Below are positions 1 through 9,960 of a DNA stretch of 64,000 nt, piece after piece. Position 1 is the stretch's first letter. Each line of letters opens with the position of its first letter. The notes under the pieces are model-generated. The model searched no databases. It worked only from the letters and a program-made list of their open reading frames with translations, and was not told where the DNA came from. The position numbers and the translations under genes are program-made. The DNA comes from Aulostomus chinensis (Eukaryota > Chordata > Actinopteri > Syngnathiformes > Aulostomidae): the NCBI GenBank assembly GCA_037954235.1, contig JBBMOA010000001.1, positions 36,362,074 through 36,426,073 of the forward strand. The letters run 5' to 3'.

Positions 1-28
1 TCATGTCTGTTCCTAAGCTCAGCGAGTC

Positions 29-192
29 ATACTTACCTGGCAGGGGAGATACCATGATCAGCAAGGTGGTTCTCCCCGGGTGAGGCTCAGCCATTGCACT
101 GGGGCTGTGCTGACCCTGGTGAATTCCCCAAATGTGGGAATCTCAACTGCATAATTTCTGACAGTGGGGGACTGCATCCGCGCTCTCCCCTG
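29..192 (+). ncRNA. U1 spliceosomal snRNA
   Basis: The sequence is recognisable end to end as U1 snRNA, the RNA of the U1 snRNP that pairs with 5' splice sites. It opens with ATACTTACCTGG, whose ACTTACCTG is the splice-site pairing segment, and closes with the 3' stem-loop ending in TCCCCTG. The length of 164 nt is the usual U1 length. The stem-loop II loop keeps ATTGCAC (U1A contact), and a Sm-type site AATTTCTGA lies at about 152-160, differing from the usual AATTTGTGG of human U1. Several stem positions differ from human U1, which fits a fish variant. The promoter (PSE/DSE) would lie left of position 1 and cannot be seen, so activity cannot be judged. Confidence 0.93.
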
Positions 193-197
193 TGATC

Positions 198-216
198 GTG
201 TGAAAAAAAGAAAGAA
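198..216 (+). promoter_or_regulatory. 3' box-like snRNA processing signal
   Basis: Just 5-24 nt after the U1 3' end, GTGTGAAAAAAAGAAAGA resembles the vertebrate snRNA 3' box (GTTT-N-AAARNNAGA) that directs Integrator processing. It merges into an (AAAG)n microsatellite to 227, so part of the match could be simple-sequence chance. Confidence 0.45.
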
Positions 217-227
217 AGAAAGAAAGG

Positions 228-527
228 CCGACCACGGCGGCAACAACAACAACGGTGACCGCCTGTCCCGGCCAGTTGGCGGTCTCCTCTTGTGCTGGCA
301 TGCCTGAGGAGACCGTGGAGGACGTAGCCTCGATGAGCTCCCAGTGTCTCTCACACCTTCCAGCCCTAAATGAAGAGGGCAGGGTTTCTGCCACATTTAG
401 TTGAGGGTCATGGTAGCTGACAAGCCCTGGGCTCAGGACAATACATCCACGGCTCGTCTTCGCAGTAAGTGGAAGGATACCAGAGAGAATTCATGCGTGG
501 GAGGAGATCAACTTGGAAAACCCCGAC
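228..527. other. Unique intergenic DNA, no gene seen
   Basis: Between the AAAG run and the first satellite block I see no RNA gene or recognisable coding segment. It holds a short (CAA)n stretch near 240-254 and otherwise looks like unique sequence. The small ORFs overlapping this part run antisense into the U1 gene and look like chance. Confidence 0.5.
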
Positions 528-2571
528 TCTCAATTCTGACGACATCACTGTCGCATCATTTTGAGATCATTAGCAATTCTTCTTACATCACTGTCGCATT
601 ATTTTTAGTTTCATAGCAACTCTTACTACATTACTGTGTCATTATTTTAAGGTTTTTAGCAACTCTTCATAAATTACTGTCAGCATCACTTTGAGTTTAT
701 TAGCAACTATCACTACATTACTGTCAGCATCATTCTTGAATTCATTAGCAATTCTTCCGGCATCACTGTAGCATAATTTTGAGATCATTAGCAAGTCTTA
801 CTACATCACTGTCACATCATGTTGATATCATTAGCAATTCTTACGACATCACCGTAGTATTATTTTGAGGTTCGTAGCAACTCTTACTACATGACTGTCA
901 GCATCACTTTGAGTTCATTAACAATTCTTCCGACATCACTGTAGCATTATTTTGAGGTTATTAGCAACTCTGACTACATTACTCTCCACATCATTTTTAG
1001 GTTACTCGCAACTCTAACCAGGTGACTGTCAGCATCACTTTGAGGTTATTCGAAACTTTCACTACATCACTGTCGCATCATTTTGAGATCATTAGCAATT
1101 CTTCTGACATCACTGTCGCATTATTTTGAGGTTCGTAGCAACTCTTACTGCATGACTGTCAGCATCACTTTGAGGTTATTCGAAACTTTCACTACATTAC
1201 AGTTAGCATCATTTTGAGTTCCTTAGCAGTTCTTCCGACATCACTGTCGCATTATTTTGAGGTTCGTAGCAACTCTAACTACATGACTGTCAGCATCACT
1301 TTGAGGTAGTTCGAAACACTTACGACATTACTGTAAGCATCACTGAGTTTATTAGCAACTATCGCTACATTACTGTTGGCATTATTTTGAGTTCATTAGC
1401 AATTCTTACTACATGACCGTCACATCATTTTGATATCATTAGCAATTCTTACAACATCACTGTAGCATCATTTTGAGATCATTAGCAATTCTTCCGACAT
1501 CGCTGTCGCATTATTTTGAGTTTTGTAGCAACTCTTACTATATGACTGTCAGCATCACTTTGAGGCCATTCGAAACTTTCATTCCATAACAGTTAGCATC
1601 ATTTTGAGTTCATTAGCAATTCTTGCTACATCACTGTCGCATCATTTTGAGACCATTAGCAATTCTTCCAACATCACTGTCGCATTATTTTGAGGTTCGA
1701 AGCAACTCTGACTACATGACTGTCAGCATCACTTTGAGGTAGTTCGAAACACTTACTACATTACTGTTAGCATCATTTTGAGTTTATTAGCAATTCTTAT
1801 GACAACAGTGTAGCATCATTTTAACGTTAGTTTCAACTCTTCCTACATTACCGTCAGCATCATTTTTAGTTTTTTAGCATCTCTTACTACATCACTGTAG
1901 CATCATTTTGAGTTCATTAGCAACTCTTCCGACGTCACTGTCGCATTATTTTGAGTTTAGTAGCAACTCTTACTACATGACTGTCAGCGTCATTTTGAGG
2001 GAGTTTGAAACTCTTACTACATTATTGTAAGTATCACTGAGTTTATTAGCAACTATCACTACGTTACTGTTAGCATCATTTTGAGTTCTTTAGAAATTCT
2101 TCTGAAATCACTGTCGCATCACTTTGAGGTTATTCGAAACTTTCACTACATTACTGTTAGCATCATTTTGAATTTATTAGCAGCTCTTACTAGATTACCG
2201 TCGCATCATTTTGAGATCATGAGCAATTCTTCCGACATCACAGTCGCATTATTTTGTGGTTTTTAGCAACTCTTACTACATGACTGTAAGCATCACTGAG
2301 TTTATTAGCAACTATCAATACATTACTGTTTGCATCGTTTTGAGTTTATTAGCAATTCTTACGACATCACTGTCGCATCATTTTAGATCATTAGCAATTC
2401 TTCTGAAATCACTGTCGCATTACTTTGAGGTTCGAAGCAACTCTTACTACATTACTGTCAGCATCACTTTGAGGTTAATCGAAACTCTAACCACATGACT
2501 GTCAGCATCACTTAGTTTATTAGCAACTATCACTACATTACTGTTAGCATCATTTTGAGTTCATTAGCAAT
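528..2571 (+). repeat. Satellite array 1, ~43/44-bp monomer, forward
   Basis: About 47 tandem monomers of 43-44 bp. A typical monomer reads AATTCTTCCGACATCACTGT followed by CGCATTATTTTGAGGTTCGTAGC. Monomers come in recurring subtypes: one beginning AACTCTTACTACATGACTGT, one AACTTTCACTACATTACTGT, and two beginning AATTCTT. These tend to follow one another in order. Short ORFs cross three or so monomers, but 43/44 is not a multiple of three, so no frame is maintained and I regard them as non-coding. The array starts after CCCCGACTCTC and ends abruptly in TTCATTAGCAA before unique sequence. It is the same family and orientation as the array at 37.3-52.4 kb. Confidence 0.95.
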
Positions 2572-4107
2572 GTGGGGCTTTGATTGGGAATTGTAAGAAA
2601 AATCCCTGAATGAACAACACAAACACAGACTGTGTCTGAAATTCCACACCTGCACCCGAAACCAGTGTGGAATCAATTGTATCCACTATCCATACTGATT
2701 CTGGAGAAATTTCTTTGTGTGTTTTGATGGACGCGAGCCAAGCAGAAATTTCCCACAATGCAATAGGGCGGCGTTTGGTCAGTGTTGAGCAGGCGTCAGT
2801 CTGACAATGATGTCATATTATTGTGTCATCACTTGACCAGACCCAAAAGTAGGCTCAGGTATCAGTTTCTTCTCAATGCTAATGTCTGCTAGCTTAGTCT
2901 GCTACTTTGATGGCTCTGCCTGCTCAAAGGTCCAGACCCCTGGATGTGGTGGTTCCTACCTGAATGTAGATTCTGTCAGCTCATGTTGTTAAATCAACTC
3001 ACCAGGAACACCAGTAGATTTCAATGGACTGACAATGAGTCTCATTGAATGGGTGTCTTGTCCAATGAGAAACAATCAGTCTCAGGTTGAAGCTCATCAA
3101 TGAGGTCTTGTGGATCAGTGGCTTGCATGAATGAATGAGTTGGAAGACTTCTTGGAAATTAAAGAGGATTTAATACAATTAAGAAAACACTTAAGACAGA
3201 GTGATAATTCCAGCAGAGTAATTAAGGCCCATATTGAGTAGCAGGTATGAATTAGCCTGGATTTATCTGAGCTTCAAGTAGACGGCTAAGAGGCAGGTGG
3301 AAAGGTGTGTAGGATGAACGATGGTGACCTCCAACCAAATGAAGAGGACTGAGTGGAGGCTGACCAGCTCTACGGAGTCAGGCGGAGTTTGGCAGCGAGA
3401 CAGGAGTCCAGGCCTGAATCGGTGAAAACCAACGTAACCGGCTTACGTTCTCAGCTGGATTCTCCCATCGATGTACGACGCCTCTCCAACGAACTGGTGG
3501 GAGGACGGCCTCCAAAGCCTCCACCTCGTCGACCGTGGCTCTCGCTGAGATTCGCTCGATGAAGAAGGGAAGCGCGTTGATTGGCTACCCTCTGGTCTCA
3601 GGCTGCTGGCTGCCTGGACTAAGCTGCTCTTCTCCAACACAAAGGTGGCTTCTCTCTCTTCAAGGCTCACAGGAGGTCAAGAGTGTAGCGACCGTGAGCC
3701 GAGATCGATGATGAATTACAAAAATAGAAAATCAAAAAATAAATTAGAGGAATAGAAAAGGGGGGGGGGCGGACCAGCTGCTCTAGGAGCTCACACACAA
3801 AGGGCAGAAACAAGAAGCACTGAAGAGAGCGCCAGCAGTGGATGGTGCCACCACTGTTACAGTAAACTGGTCCGCCTCAGAGCAGTGACCTTTGACCTGT
3901 GAGGGGTTGTTGGCCAATCAGCACACTTTGCTGTCTTCAGTCCTTCTCAGATATCAACAAATGAAGCTGGTTGAACAGACAGCAATCATCATCACTCAGA
4001 GACATCACCTGGAGAGGAAGACTGCTCCGAGTTCTGACAATGACAGTGAAGAGGCAAGGAGAGCTGGACAACCACAGACAGTGAAACATTCGGAACATCA
4101 TGTTGAT

Positions 4108-4108
<1 letters not shown>
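2572..4108. other. Unique intergenic DNA, no gene recognised
   Basis: No tRNA, transposase domain or exon pattern was recognised here. A moderately CpG-rich stretch at about 3355-3560 has short ORFs on both strands with no family resemblance. A run of nine or ten G occurs near 3760. The region after 3770 is purine-rich. Confidence 0.5.

Positions 4109-4146
<38 letters not shown>
4109..4146. repeat. (GT)n microsatellite
   Basis: A nearly pure GT dinucleotide run of about 17 repeats, typical of vertebrate intergenic DNA. A homopolymer of nine G follows at about 4181-4189. Confidence 0.95.
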
Positions 4147-4381
4147 AGAATCGGAATCAGAATCTTTTATTTTCGTTGTAGGGGGGGGGTACAGTGACAA
4201 TAGTTAGAGCGCTCTTCCAGAGCCACCGTGCACCACAGAATGCAGATACAAAGAAAAGATAGAAAAGATAAAAGCAAGATAAAAGACACTGTTAGAACAG
4301 AAAGATCCATCAACCCACCAACCAGAGGTGTGTCTGGTACAGATGTGGAATTATTGGCTCACACAATGTTGAGGACACTGG

Positions 4382-4464
4382 AAGAAGACAAACAAAAAAG
4401 GCTGGTGTGATCCAGACCTTCATCAAAAATGGTCCTGGAGAACTGTTCAATGTGTCAGGACTTC
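4382..4464. repeat. 83-bp direct repeat, left copy
   Basis: This block (AAGAAGACAAACAAAAAAGG at its start) recurs almost unchanged at 5244-5326. The two copies bracket 779 bp that begin with the tail of a fish interspersed repeat and end with the head (GGCACGGTGG) of another. The flanking repeat is far too long to be a target-site duplication, so a segmental duplication or recombination between repeat copies is more likely. Confidence 0.85.
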
Positions 4465-4602
4465 TGTCCATTGTCTTCTGCTTATCCTGTTCAGGGTCAT
4501 GAGGGGGTGGAGCCTATCCCAGCAGCTTTTGGGCGACAGGCCGTGTTCACCCTGGACAGGTCACCAGTCCATCACAGGGCCAACACATCCACAGACAAAC
4601 AT
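4465..4602 (-). repeat. Fish interspersed repeat, copy A (3' tail)
   Basis: The motifs TCCATTGTCTTCTGCTTATC, GTGGAGCCTATCCCAGC, CACCCTGGACAGGTCACCAG and TCCATCACAGGGCCAACACA occur in this order. The same order is found in copies at 5958-6298 and 55817-56017, with parts at 6491-6530, 9961-10141 and 13832-13881. Known in fish genomes as a very abundant interspersed family; I do not assign it to a named clade. Confidence 0.85.
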
Positions 4603-4609
4603 TCCAAGC

Positions 4610-4975
4610 CAGACTCAGGAGGATCTCTCCACCCTACAGACTGTAAAGGAACCATCAAAGATGGCAGTTGGAGTTCTGTGGATATGTGCTGGATTCCTCG
4701 TCCTCACGGACCAGAAGTCTGTCTGAAATACTGCACTGATTGATGATCTTTTCATGAATCTGGAAAAGCTTCTAAAATGAAAGGAAAACAATCCTATCTT
4801 CTTCATGCCTCAAGCCAAATCAAACCAAGAGTTCTTTTATCATATTTTTTTAACCGGACGTCTGCTTTGACTGGTTGGTTGTTGAAAGAGAGCAGGACAG
4901 GACAGACAGCAGAAGACAAATATAGAGAAGGAAAGACAAAAGACAGAGAGAAAGGAGGGAGAGAATGACAAAAAG
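4610..4975 (+). repeat. Inverted-repeat partner of 57995-58317
   Basis: Two segments here (about 4612-4790 and 4855-4975) are near-identical to the reverse complement of 58140-58317 and 57995-58105. The pair lies 53 kb apart in opposite orientation. Inside each copy is an ATG-initiated short ORF with a hydrophobic start (MAVGVLWIC..GFLVLTDQKSV, then stop) that resembles a signal peptide. No downstream coding exon was recognised, so this is either a duplicated gene fragment or an unclassified repeat family. Confidence 0.75.
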
Positions 4976-5040
4976 ATGGGAACAAGATGAGGGTGAAAGA
5001 CAAGCAGAGAGAAAGACAGAGGGACAGGGGGATGGAAGAC
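4875..5040 (+). repeat. Polypurine (GA-rich) tract
   Basis: The plus strand is strongly purine-biased (GACAGACAGCAGAAGACAAA, then GGAAAGACAAAAGACAGAGA and similar). On the minus strand this produces long Leu/Ser/Cys-rich ORFs (for example 4803-5168) that reflect composition rather than coding. The left part of the tract is shared with the inverted copy near 58.0 kb. Confidence 0.8.
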
Positions 5041-5243
5041 AGACACACAACCAACAACAGCAGCAGCAATAATAGTAAACTAGCTGCCAATGATAACATC
5101 TCCTGGTCGCTGAAGCAATCAACTTCATAATAGGAGGATTGAAGAGCCAGGAAATAAAATATTAGCACAATACTGATGTGAATGTTCGTGCAATACTGAG
5201 AACACTGATATGTAGACGACTAGTAGGGGCGGCACGGTGGTGC

Positions 5244-5326
5244 AAGAAGACAAACAAAAAAGGCTGGTGTGATTCAGACATCCATCAAAAATGGTCCTGG
5301 AGAACTGTTCAATGTGTCAGGACTTC
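5244..5326. repeat. 83-bp direct repeat, right copy
   Basis: Second copy of 4382-4464, differing by a few substitutions. It is preceded directly by GGGGCGGCACGGTGGTGC (5227-5243), the typical start of the fish interspersed repeat family also seen at 4465-4602. Confidence 0.85.
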
Positions 5327-5402
5327 AGAAGCTCCAATCCTCTCTAAGGTCCAGTGAGAGTGGAAGAGATTATAAATGAGAGAAGCAGGGCCCTCACTCA
5401 GA

Positions 5403-5475
5403 ACTGAACCAGCTCAGTTGGGAGAGCCTTAGACTGAAGATCTAAAGGTCCCTGGTCCGATCCCAGGTTTCAGCA
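5403..5475 (+). tRNA. tRNA-Phe (GAA), divergent acceptor stem
   Basis: A 73-nt cloverleaf with anticodon GAA at 5436-5438 and the Phe-type body: D stem GCTC/GAGC, anticodon stem TTAGA/TCTAA, variable AGGTC, T arm CCTGG TCCGATC CCAGG. The role would be phenylalanine delivery to ribosomes. The acceptor stem is imperfect: 5' ACTGAAC faces 3' TTTCAGC, leaving mismatches at the first and seventh pairs where GCTGAAA would be expected. The T loop starts TCC instead of TTC. No TTTT terminator occurs within 40 nt. It is either a diverged gene or a tRNA pseudogene. Confidence 0.75.
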
Positions 5476-5715
5476 GAGGAGCATTGACTTTACTTTCCAG
5501 TGGAGGAACTGCAGACATGAAGGAAACTAACATCTTGTCCTGTGCATTCTTGTGACATTCAGGACATTTTTGGAGCCTCTTGATGGATTTTGCCACAGAG
5601 AATCAGAGTCAATCAAAAGCATGGTGGACTTCAACATGGAGGACTGAACAAGTCAAGAAAGCATCAGTTTGACCTTCACAGGTGTTTCTGTTCCTGTCTC
5701 AATGCTGTAGAAAGA

Positions 5716-5788
5716 GCCTGAGGAGCTCAGACGGTAGAGCATCAGACTTTTAATCTGAGGGTCCAGGGTTCAAGTCCTTGTTCAGGTG
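5716..5788 (+). tRNA. tRNA-Lys (TTT)
   Basis: A 73-nt cloverleaf with anticodon TTT at 5749-5751 and the usual Lys body: GCTC AGACGGTA GAGC, TCAGA/TCTGA anticodon stem, GGGTC, then CAGGG TTCAAGT CCTTG. The acceptor GCCTGAG pairs with TTCAGGT through five Watson-Crick and two G-T pairs. It sits 240 nt downstream of the Phe locus on the same strand. No run of four T follows within about 40 nt, which is unusual for a Pol III gene. Confidence 0.88.
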
Positions 5789-5957
5789 CTGTGGAGGTTC
5801 CAGTGTTTGACAACATGGTACTGGATGAAGTTTAGTGTTGAACAAACTGTCATCATCAAAAGTAGAAGTGTTCTTGTCTTGCCACTGTGAGACTGTTGCT
5901 AGGAAAGTGACCACTAATAATTTCATGTGGCATGCAATTAACAAAAGACCTACATTG

Positions 5958-6298
5958 ATGGTCGAGGGGGGCTGGAGCCTATCCCAGCATCTACGGGCCA
6001 GAGGCGGGGTTCACCCTGGACAGGTCACCAGTCCATCACAGGGTCAACATACAGAGACGAACAACCATTCACACTCACATTCATACCTACGGTCAATTTA
6101 GAGTGTCCAATCAGCCTCGTCCCCAATTACATGTCTTTGGACAGTGGGAAGGAGCCGGAGCACCAGAGAGAACCCACGCATTCATGGGGAGAACATGCAG
6201 GCTCTACACAGAAAGATTCCCCACCCGAGCCTGGACTCAAACCAGAACCTTCTTGCTGTGAGGCCACAGTGCTCACCACTGCACCATCATGCTGCCAT
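5958..6298 (-). repeat. Fish interspersed repeat, copy B (near full tail)
   Basis: The most complete copy of the family in the window. It runs from GGCTGGAGCCTATCCCAGCA through the CACCCTGGACAGGTCACCAG block, CATTCACACTCACATTCATA, GTCTTTGGACAGTGGGAAGG and GGGAGAACATGCAGGCTCTA, to GTGCTCACCACTGCACCATC. Confidence 0.85.
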
Positions 6299-6299
6299 G

Positions 6300-6410
6300 C
6301 TCTCTTCTACTTTCCTCAATTGTGTTTCTTTCATGTCCTCCTGAGATCAAAGACAGAATTCTAGCTACTGTCAAAGCCCTGATGACATCATCAGGAATTC
6401 TGACTTTGAT
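6300..6410 (+). repeat. Inverted-repeat partner of 10560-10684
   Basis: About 110 bp matches the reverse complement of 10560-10684, including TCATGTCCTCCTGAGATCAA and GATGACATCATCAGGAATTC. The first 60 bp are nearly identical; the rest is looser. Both copies lie beside fragments of the fish interspersed repeat family. Confidence 0.8.
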
Positions 6411-6490
6411 CTGGAGACTCTTGCTTTAATCTGAATTTGACCTGACTAATGTCTAAGTTTAGGTTGCATGATACCGACCACCTCATTTCT

Positions 6491-6530
6491 CCTGATGGAC
6501 TGGTGACCTGCCCAGGGTGAACCCTGCCTC
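6491..6530 (+). repeat. Fish interspersed repeat, copy C (fragment)
   Basis: A 40-bp piece (GATGGACTGGTGACCTGCCC then AGGGTGAACCCTGCCTC) is the reverse complement of the corresponding part of copies A and B. Confidence 0.75.
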
Positions 6531-6649
6531 TTGAACAACGTCACCTGGGATCGCCCCCCCCCATGACCCCATACCCCCTTCCCTCATGTGACTCTTTCAT
6601 GCGGGCCTCTCAAAACAAAAACATGGCGGCCGCTCCTGTCATTTTCGGA

Positions 6650-7040
6650 GGAAAGTGCCTTCTTCCAAGATAATTTTGATTCAATAAAGCATTCTGATGA
6701 CATTTCTAGAGAGAAATATGCATTTTGTCATAATCTTCGCTCAGTTCTTGTGTTTAATCTTTGGTTTGTTCGTTATTACGATGAATCTTTCACCTCTCGG
6801 AAGAGAGTCGTGACAGTGTCACATTTCTACTGTTGCTATGTTGGTTGCTAAGGATGCCATTACGGACGAGTGTCATTTCAAGATAGGTTTGATTTTTAAA
6901 AAGCATTTTAAGGACATTTCTGGCGAGAAATATAAATTTTATTTCCATAATATTCGCTGTTCAATAAAGAATAATATGAAATGGATTTTAGTGCCCCAGG
7001 AATTACAAACATCTGCTTCCGTGGAAGTCGCCCCCGTTCT
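6650..7040 (+). repeat. Internally duplicated AT-rich segment
   Basis: Two related ~95-bp segments lie here. The first (about 6665-6755) contains GACATTTCTAGAGAGAAATA then CATAATCTTCGCTC; the second (about 6880-6965) contains GACATTTCTGGCGAGAAATA then CATAATATTCGCTG. They look like diverged tandem halves of an unclassified repeat. No coding function is supported. Confidence 0.5.
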
Positions 7041-8950
7041 TCTGTGAGAAAATCCGGTAGTTGTCGCTCACTCCGAGGAAAAAAAACAAATATTTTTAAT
7101 ACTTCATCTTTTGATTAATAAGACAATCTACAAATTCATTTAATTTCTGCATGTTTATTCTACCTACGAAGTCCATTTGTCACCATTATAGATCGACCAA
7201 TCAGCATTAAGAATATAAACAATGACTCAAACTAATGGCGGTCTGCTGACGTCACATCCGTCACAGAGGCTCACTCCTGCACTCAGAGGTGGCCTTTTAG
7301 TTCCATCACTTCACGCTGTATTTACAGATTTATTATTGAGGGGAACAAACCACTCTGATGTCTGGGTTCATCAAGGATATCATTAAAGAAATCCTAACTA
7401 TCTGGCCAGTTAAATTGATCCTAACTGTTCTTCAGATGTTGTGCTGGTAATGTCATGTAGTTTCTTTTCCAATGTAACTTTGTCGTTCTGATGTGTGTAT
7501 TTTTACTGCTCCAACAAAGCTGTTCCTCTTCTGGGGAAATCAATCATTCAGGCAATCAATAACTGAGTGTCTCTGATGCTGTACTGTAGTATTGCAGTAC
7601 AACAACACTCTGATCCTTCCTTTTCAAATGTTTTTATTGTGTTTCTCTCATCAGGTGTTCAAAATGATGACAATAAAAATCAATAATTGATATTCAGCTT
7701 TGTTTCAACAGTAATAATTGATCAGAAATGAGGCCTGATGGCTGCAATAGCAGCTTTGTGCTGTTCAGTGACTCCTGCTATAAAAAGGAGTCAAGGCGGT
7801 CTTAAAGATGTGAAAATGTTCCAAAGATCCTTCTTCATGTTGGTCCTGAACAAGATTGGTGTCAGGCCTTTTTTCAAAGGAGCTCCAAAAGGCTCACTTA
7901 ACCCTTTGAGGCCTGGCTGAGACATGAGGCCTGTTGACCTTTGACCCTGTTGCTCTTTTGCTCTCATTGGCCTCTCCAGTGGGTACAGACCTGAAACTTT
8001 ATGAAATCCTAATCTGGTGGAATAATTCTAGAACCCCCTCCCAAACAGGAAGTGGCTTCAGGAAGGAGGTGGGGCTTCAAAATTTTAAATATTGGTTTCT
8101 GGCAGAGGTGTGAACTCCTCCCAGAAAGCTCATCTCATTTGGAGCAACTTTGACCAGTTATGATGCTTCATTGATAGACTTTACTGGACTTTGCCACGCC
8201 CTTTACGGACAGCAGAAAGGACTTAGGGGGGTCAAACCAGCACAGATGCGATCCTTCAAGAACAGAACAACACACTCAAATTTCAACTTCCTAGGTTCAA
8301 AGAGAAAAAACTATCCCTTTGTGAAACTGGGCAAAATCAGGGTCTGGGACTTCTGCACTCCGAGAGCCTTTTGGAGCAGAATTGAGGATCAAATCTGGGT
8401 TCTGGTGTTTGTACTTGGGCTACATCCACCAAACTTTACACACATAGTGTGATGCCCCAGAGTAGCATGTGCTGGGAATTTCAGCCATCTAGGTGCTAAG
8501 GGGCCCAAGCACGGTCCGGGGGCATCCACTAACCCTCAGGGGCTCCTCAAAGTCTGGCCCCTCTTCCCTGGTTTCATTTGAGCTGAAGCCACCAAAAGTC
8601 ACACCAATGGTTGATGTCAGTGAGAGGACTGATTCTGACATTTTCAGCCATCCAGAAGTTACAGAGCTGAAACACAAGACCCCAAAGCCCCTTCCATGTT
8701 TGTTGCCAGAGATATCGTAGTCATGACTGTGCACCTCCTTTATGAAGAAAAACAAAACAACTACTGCTTTGGGGCTTGTGTTCAGGGTTATTATATTATA
8801 TTATTATATTATATTATGTGTGTAAAGTTTGGTGGATGGAGCCGGATGGGCCGGTGTGAGCAGGCATTTCAAAATATATATTTCTGGTAAAAACGCAGAA
8901 ACAGCGGTTAGTTTGTTTTTGTGTTAAAATGAGAAACACACCCATCCAGT
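7041..8950. other. Intergenic DNA, no gene recognised
   Basis: AT-rich intergenic sequence with scattered short ORFs lacking any recognisable domain. A TTATATTATATTATTATATT low-complexity tract lies at about 8788-8816. The stretch 8000-8700 has a moderately repetitive feel but I could not tie it to a family. Confidence 0.5.
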
Positions 8951-8954
8951 TGTA

Positions 8955-9130
8955 GTGCCACCACTCAGCGGCCGCCTTGCAGTCAGAAGCCATGAGAAAG
9001 GAGGAGCCGAAAAAGAGACACTCACGAGAAGAAAAGCAGACGAATTTCCAAAACTCGACGCGTTCTTTCCAGGGCTGGACTGGGAAGAAGAGACGTCAGG
9101 TGTTGGAACGTGTAGTGGAAGAAGAAGGTC
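8955..9130 (+). pseudogene. hAT transposase N-terminal fragment (TTF-finger type)
   Basis: The plus strand encodes GGAEKE.LTRRKADEFPKLDAFF before the terminal inverted repeat at 9070, and in another frame KKRRQVLERVVEEEGL just after it. Both resemble the N-terminal basic region and the segment following the TTF zinc finger in ZMYM1-like hAT transposases. The two pieces are interrupted by the short element end and are out of frame with each other, so this is debris. The main TTF finger of a similar protein lies on the opposite strand at 9411-9746. Confidence 0.5.
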
Positions 9131-9336
9131 TCTGAGTAGTGAAAGAGTATCACTCTTTTAACATGGTTACTGTCTTCCATGTAGAATACTGCACTTTATT
9201 TTAATTTTTGAAACTTCAAAATGTGCGCATACATCCTCTGGTATGGCGTGTGCTTACACATATCGTGTAAATAACCATGGAGGGCTGCCAGGGATGAAAA
9301 ATGCCAGGGCCATTTTTTGGTCCCAGTCCAGCCCTG
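9070..9336. mobile_element. Short hAT-like non-autonomous element with TIRs
   Basis: Left end CAGGGCTGGACTGGGAAG at 9070 and right end GGTCCCAGTCCAGCCCTG at 9319-9336 are terminal inverted repeats of the CAGGGNNGGACTGG type known from fish hAT elements. The 267-bp interior has no coding content. I do not see a clear 8-bp target duplication (GTTCTTTC versus CTTCTTAA). A third copy of the same end occurs at 9947-9960. Confidence 0.6.
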
Positions 9337-9339
9337 CTT

Positions 9340-9746
9340 CTTAACCTGCTCACGGTGTCCTGTCAGCTGTCTTCCCTCAAGGAGGTGGCCAGTCTTGCTC
9401 TGGAGCAGTTTCAAAAATAGGCCTCAGCACACTGCCTCTGTGCCATGCCTCTCTCATGCTCCTCTACTCTTTGGTGCACATGCCTCCAGTCTGTCAGGCC
9501 TCTAATGAAGACACTTGGATCACTGGGCTTGCTAAAAGCAGGGCAAACAAAACAAAACAAAGCATGACGTTGACCACAATAAGTCAGCCATTTCCACGTC
9601 GTGTCGTCCGTTCTAACGAAGAGCCTCTGGACGACAGGGTTTATGGAATCTTGTTGAGGATGAAACTTTAAAAAATCAGTCCTCTGTGTGGAAGAAGGGC
9701 GACTAAAATAGTCTCCAACTGTCTGATCTGACTCCTCCACTTCCAT
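9340..9746 (-). pseudogene. hAT transposase fragment with TTF-type zinc finger
   Basis: Reading leftward from 9746, the protein starts MEVEESDQTVGDYFSRPSS and continues through FHPQQDSIN, WLTYCGQRHALFCFVCPAF, a WRHVHQRVEEHE segment and ending AEAYF. This order (FHP.Q, CFVC, DWRH, HE) is that of the TTF-type zinc finger of ZMYM1/hAT transposases. Downstream, in a shifted frame, KLLQSKTGHLLEGRQLTGHREQVKK continues the family, so at least one stop or frameshift lies near 9410. The catalytic RNase H-like domain is absent. The fragment ends at the hAT-like terminal repeat at 9336, which suggests insertion or internal deletion. Confidence 0.7.
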
Positions 9747-9946
9747 TGCAACAGCATGGCTTGACTAAGAGAAAGAGAGAGAGCTGAGAGATTTCATTGG
9801 ACGAGCCCAATGTCCTTCCAGGAAATCAACCAATGGGCCGCGTTTCGCGTCTCCGATACCGTTACTGTCGATTAAAAACTATACACTTTTGAAAAAAAAA
9901 TTATGACAGTTATGGGCCGGCCCAAAGATGTGCATCGGCCAGGTGG

Positions 9947-9960
9947 CCAGTCCAGCCCTG
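9947..9960 (-). mobile_element. hAT-like terminal inverted repeat (right end)
   Basis: CCAGTCCAGCCCTG is the inverse of the CAGGGCTGGACTGG end at 9070. It directly abuts fish repeat copy D at 9961, so the hAT-like element seems to have inserted into that repeat. Confidence 0.6.

Noticed and set aside
4803..5168. 121-aa Leu/Ser-rich minus-strand ORF resembling a membrane protein
   Set aside because: It is antisense to a polypurine tract, which automatically gives Leu, Ser, Phe and Cys codons.
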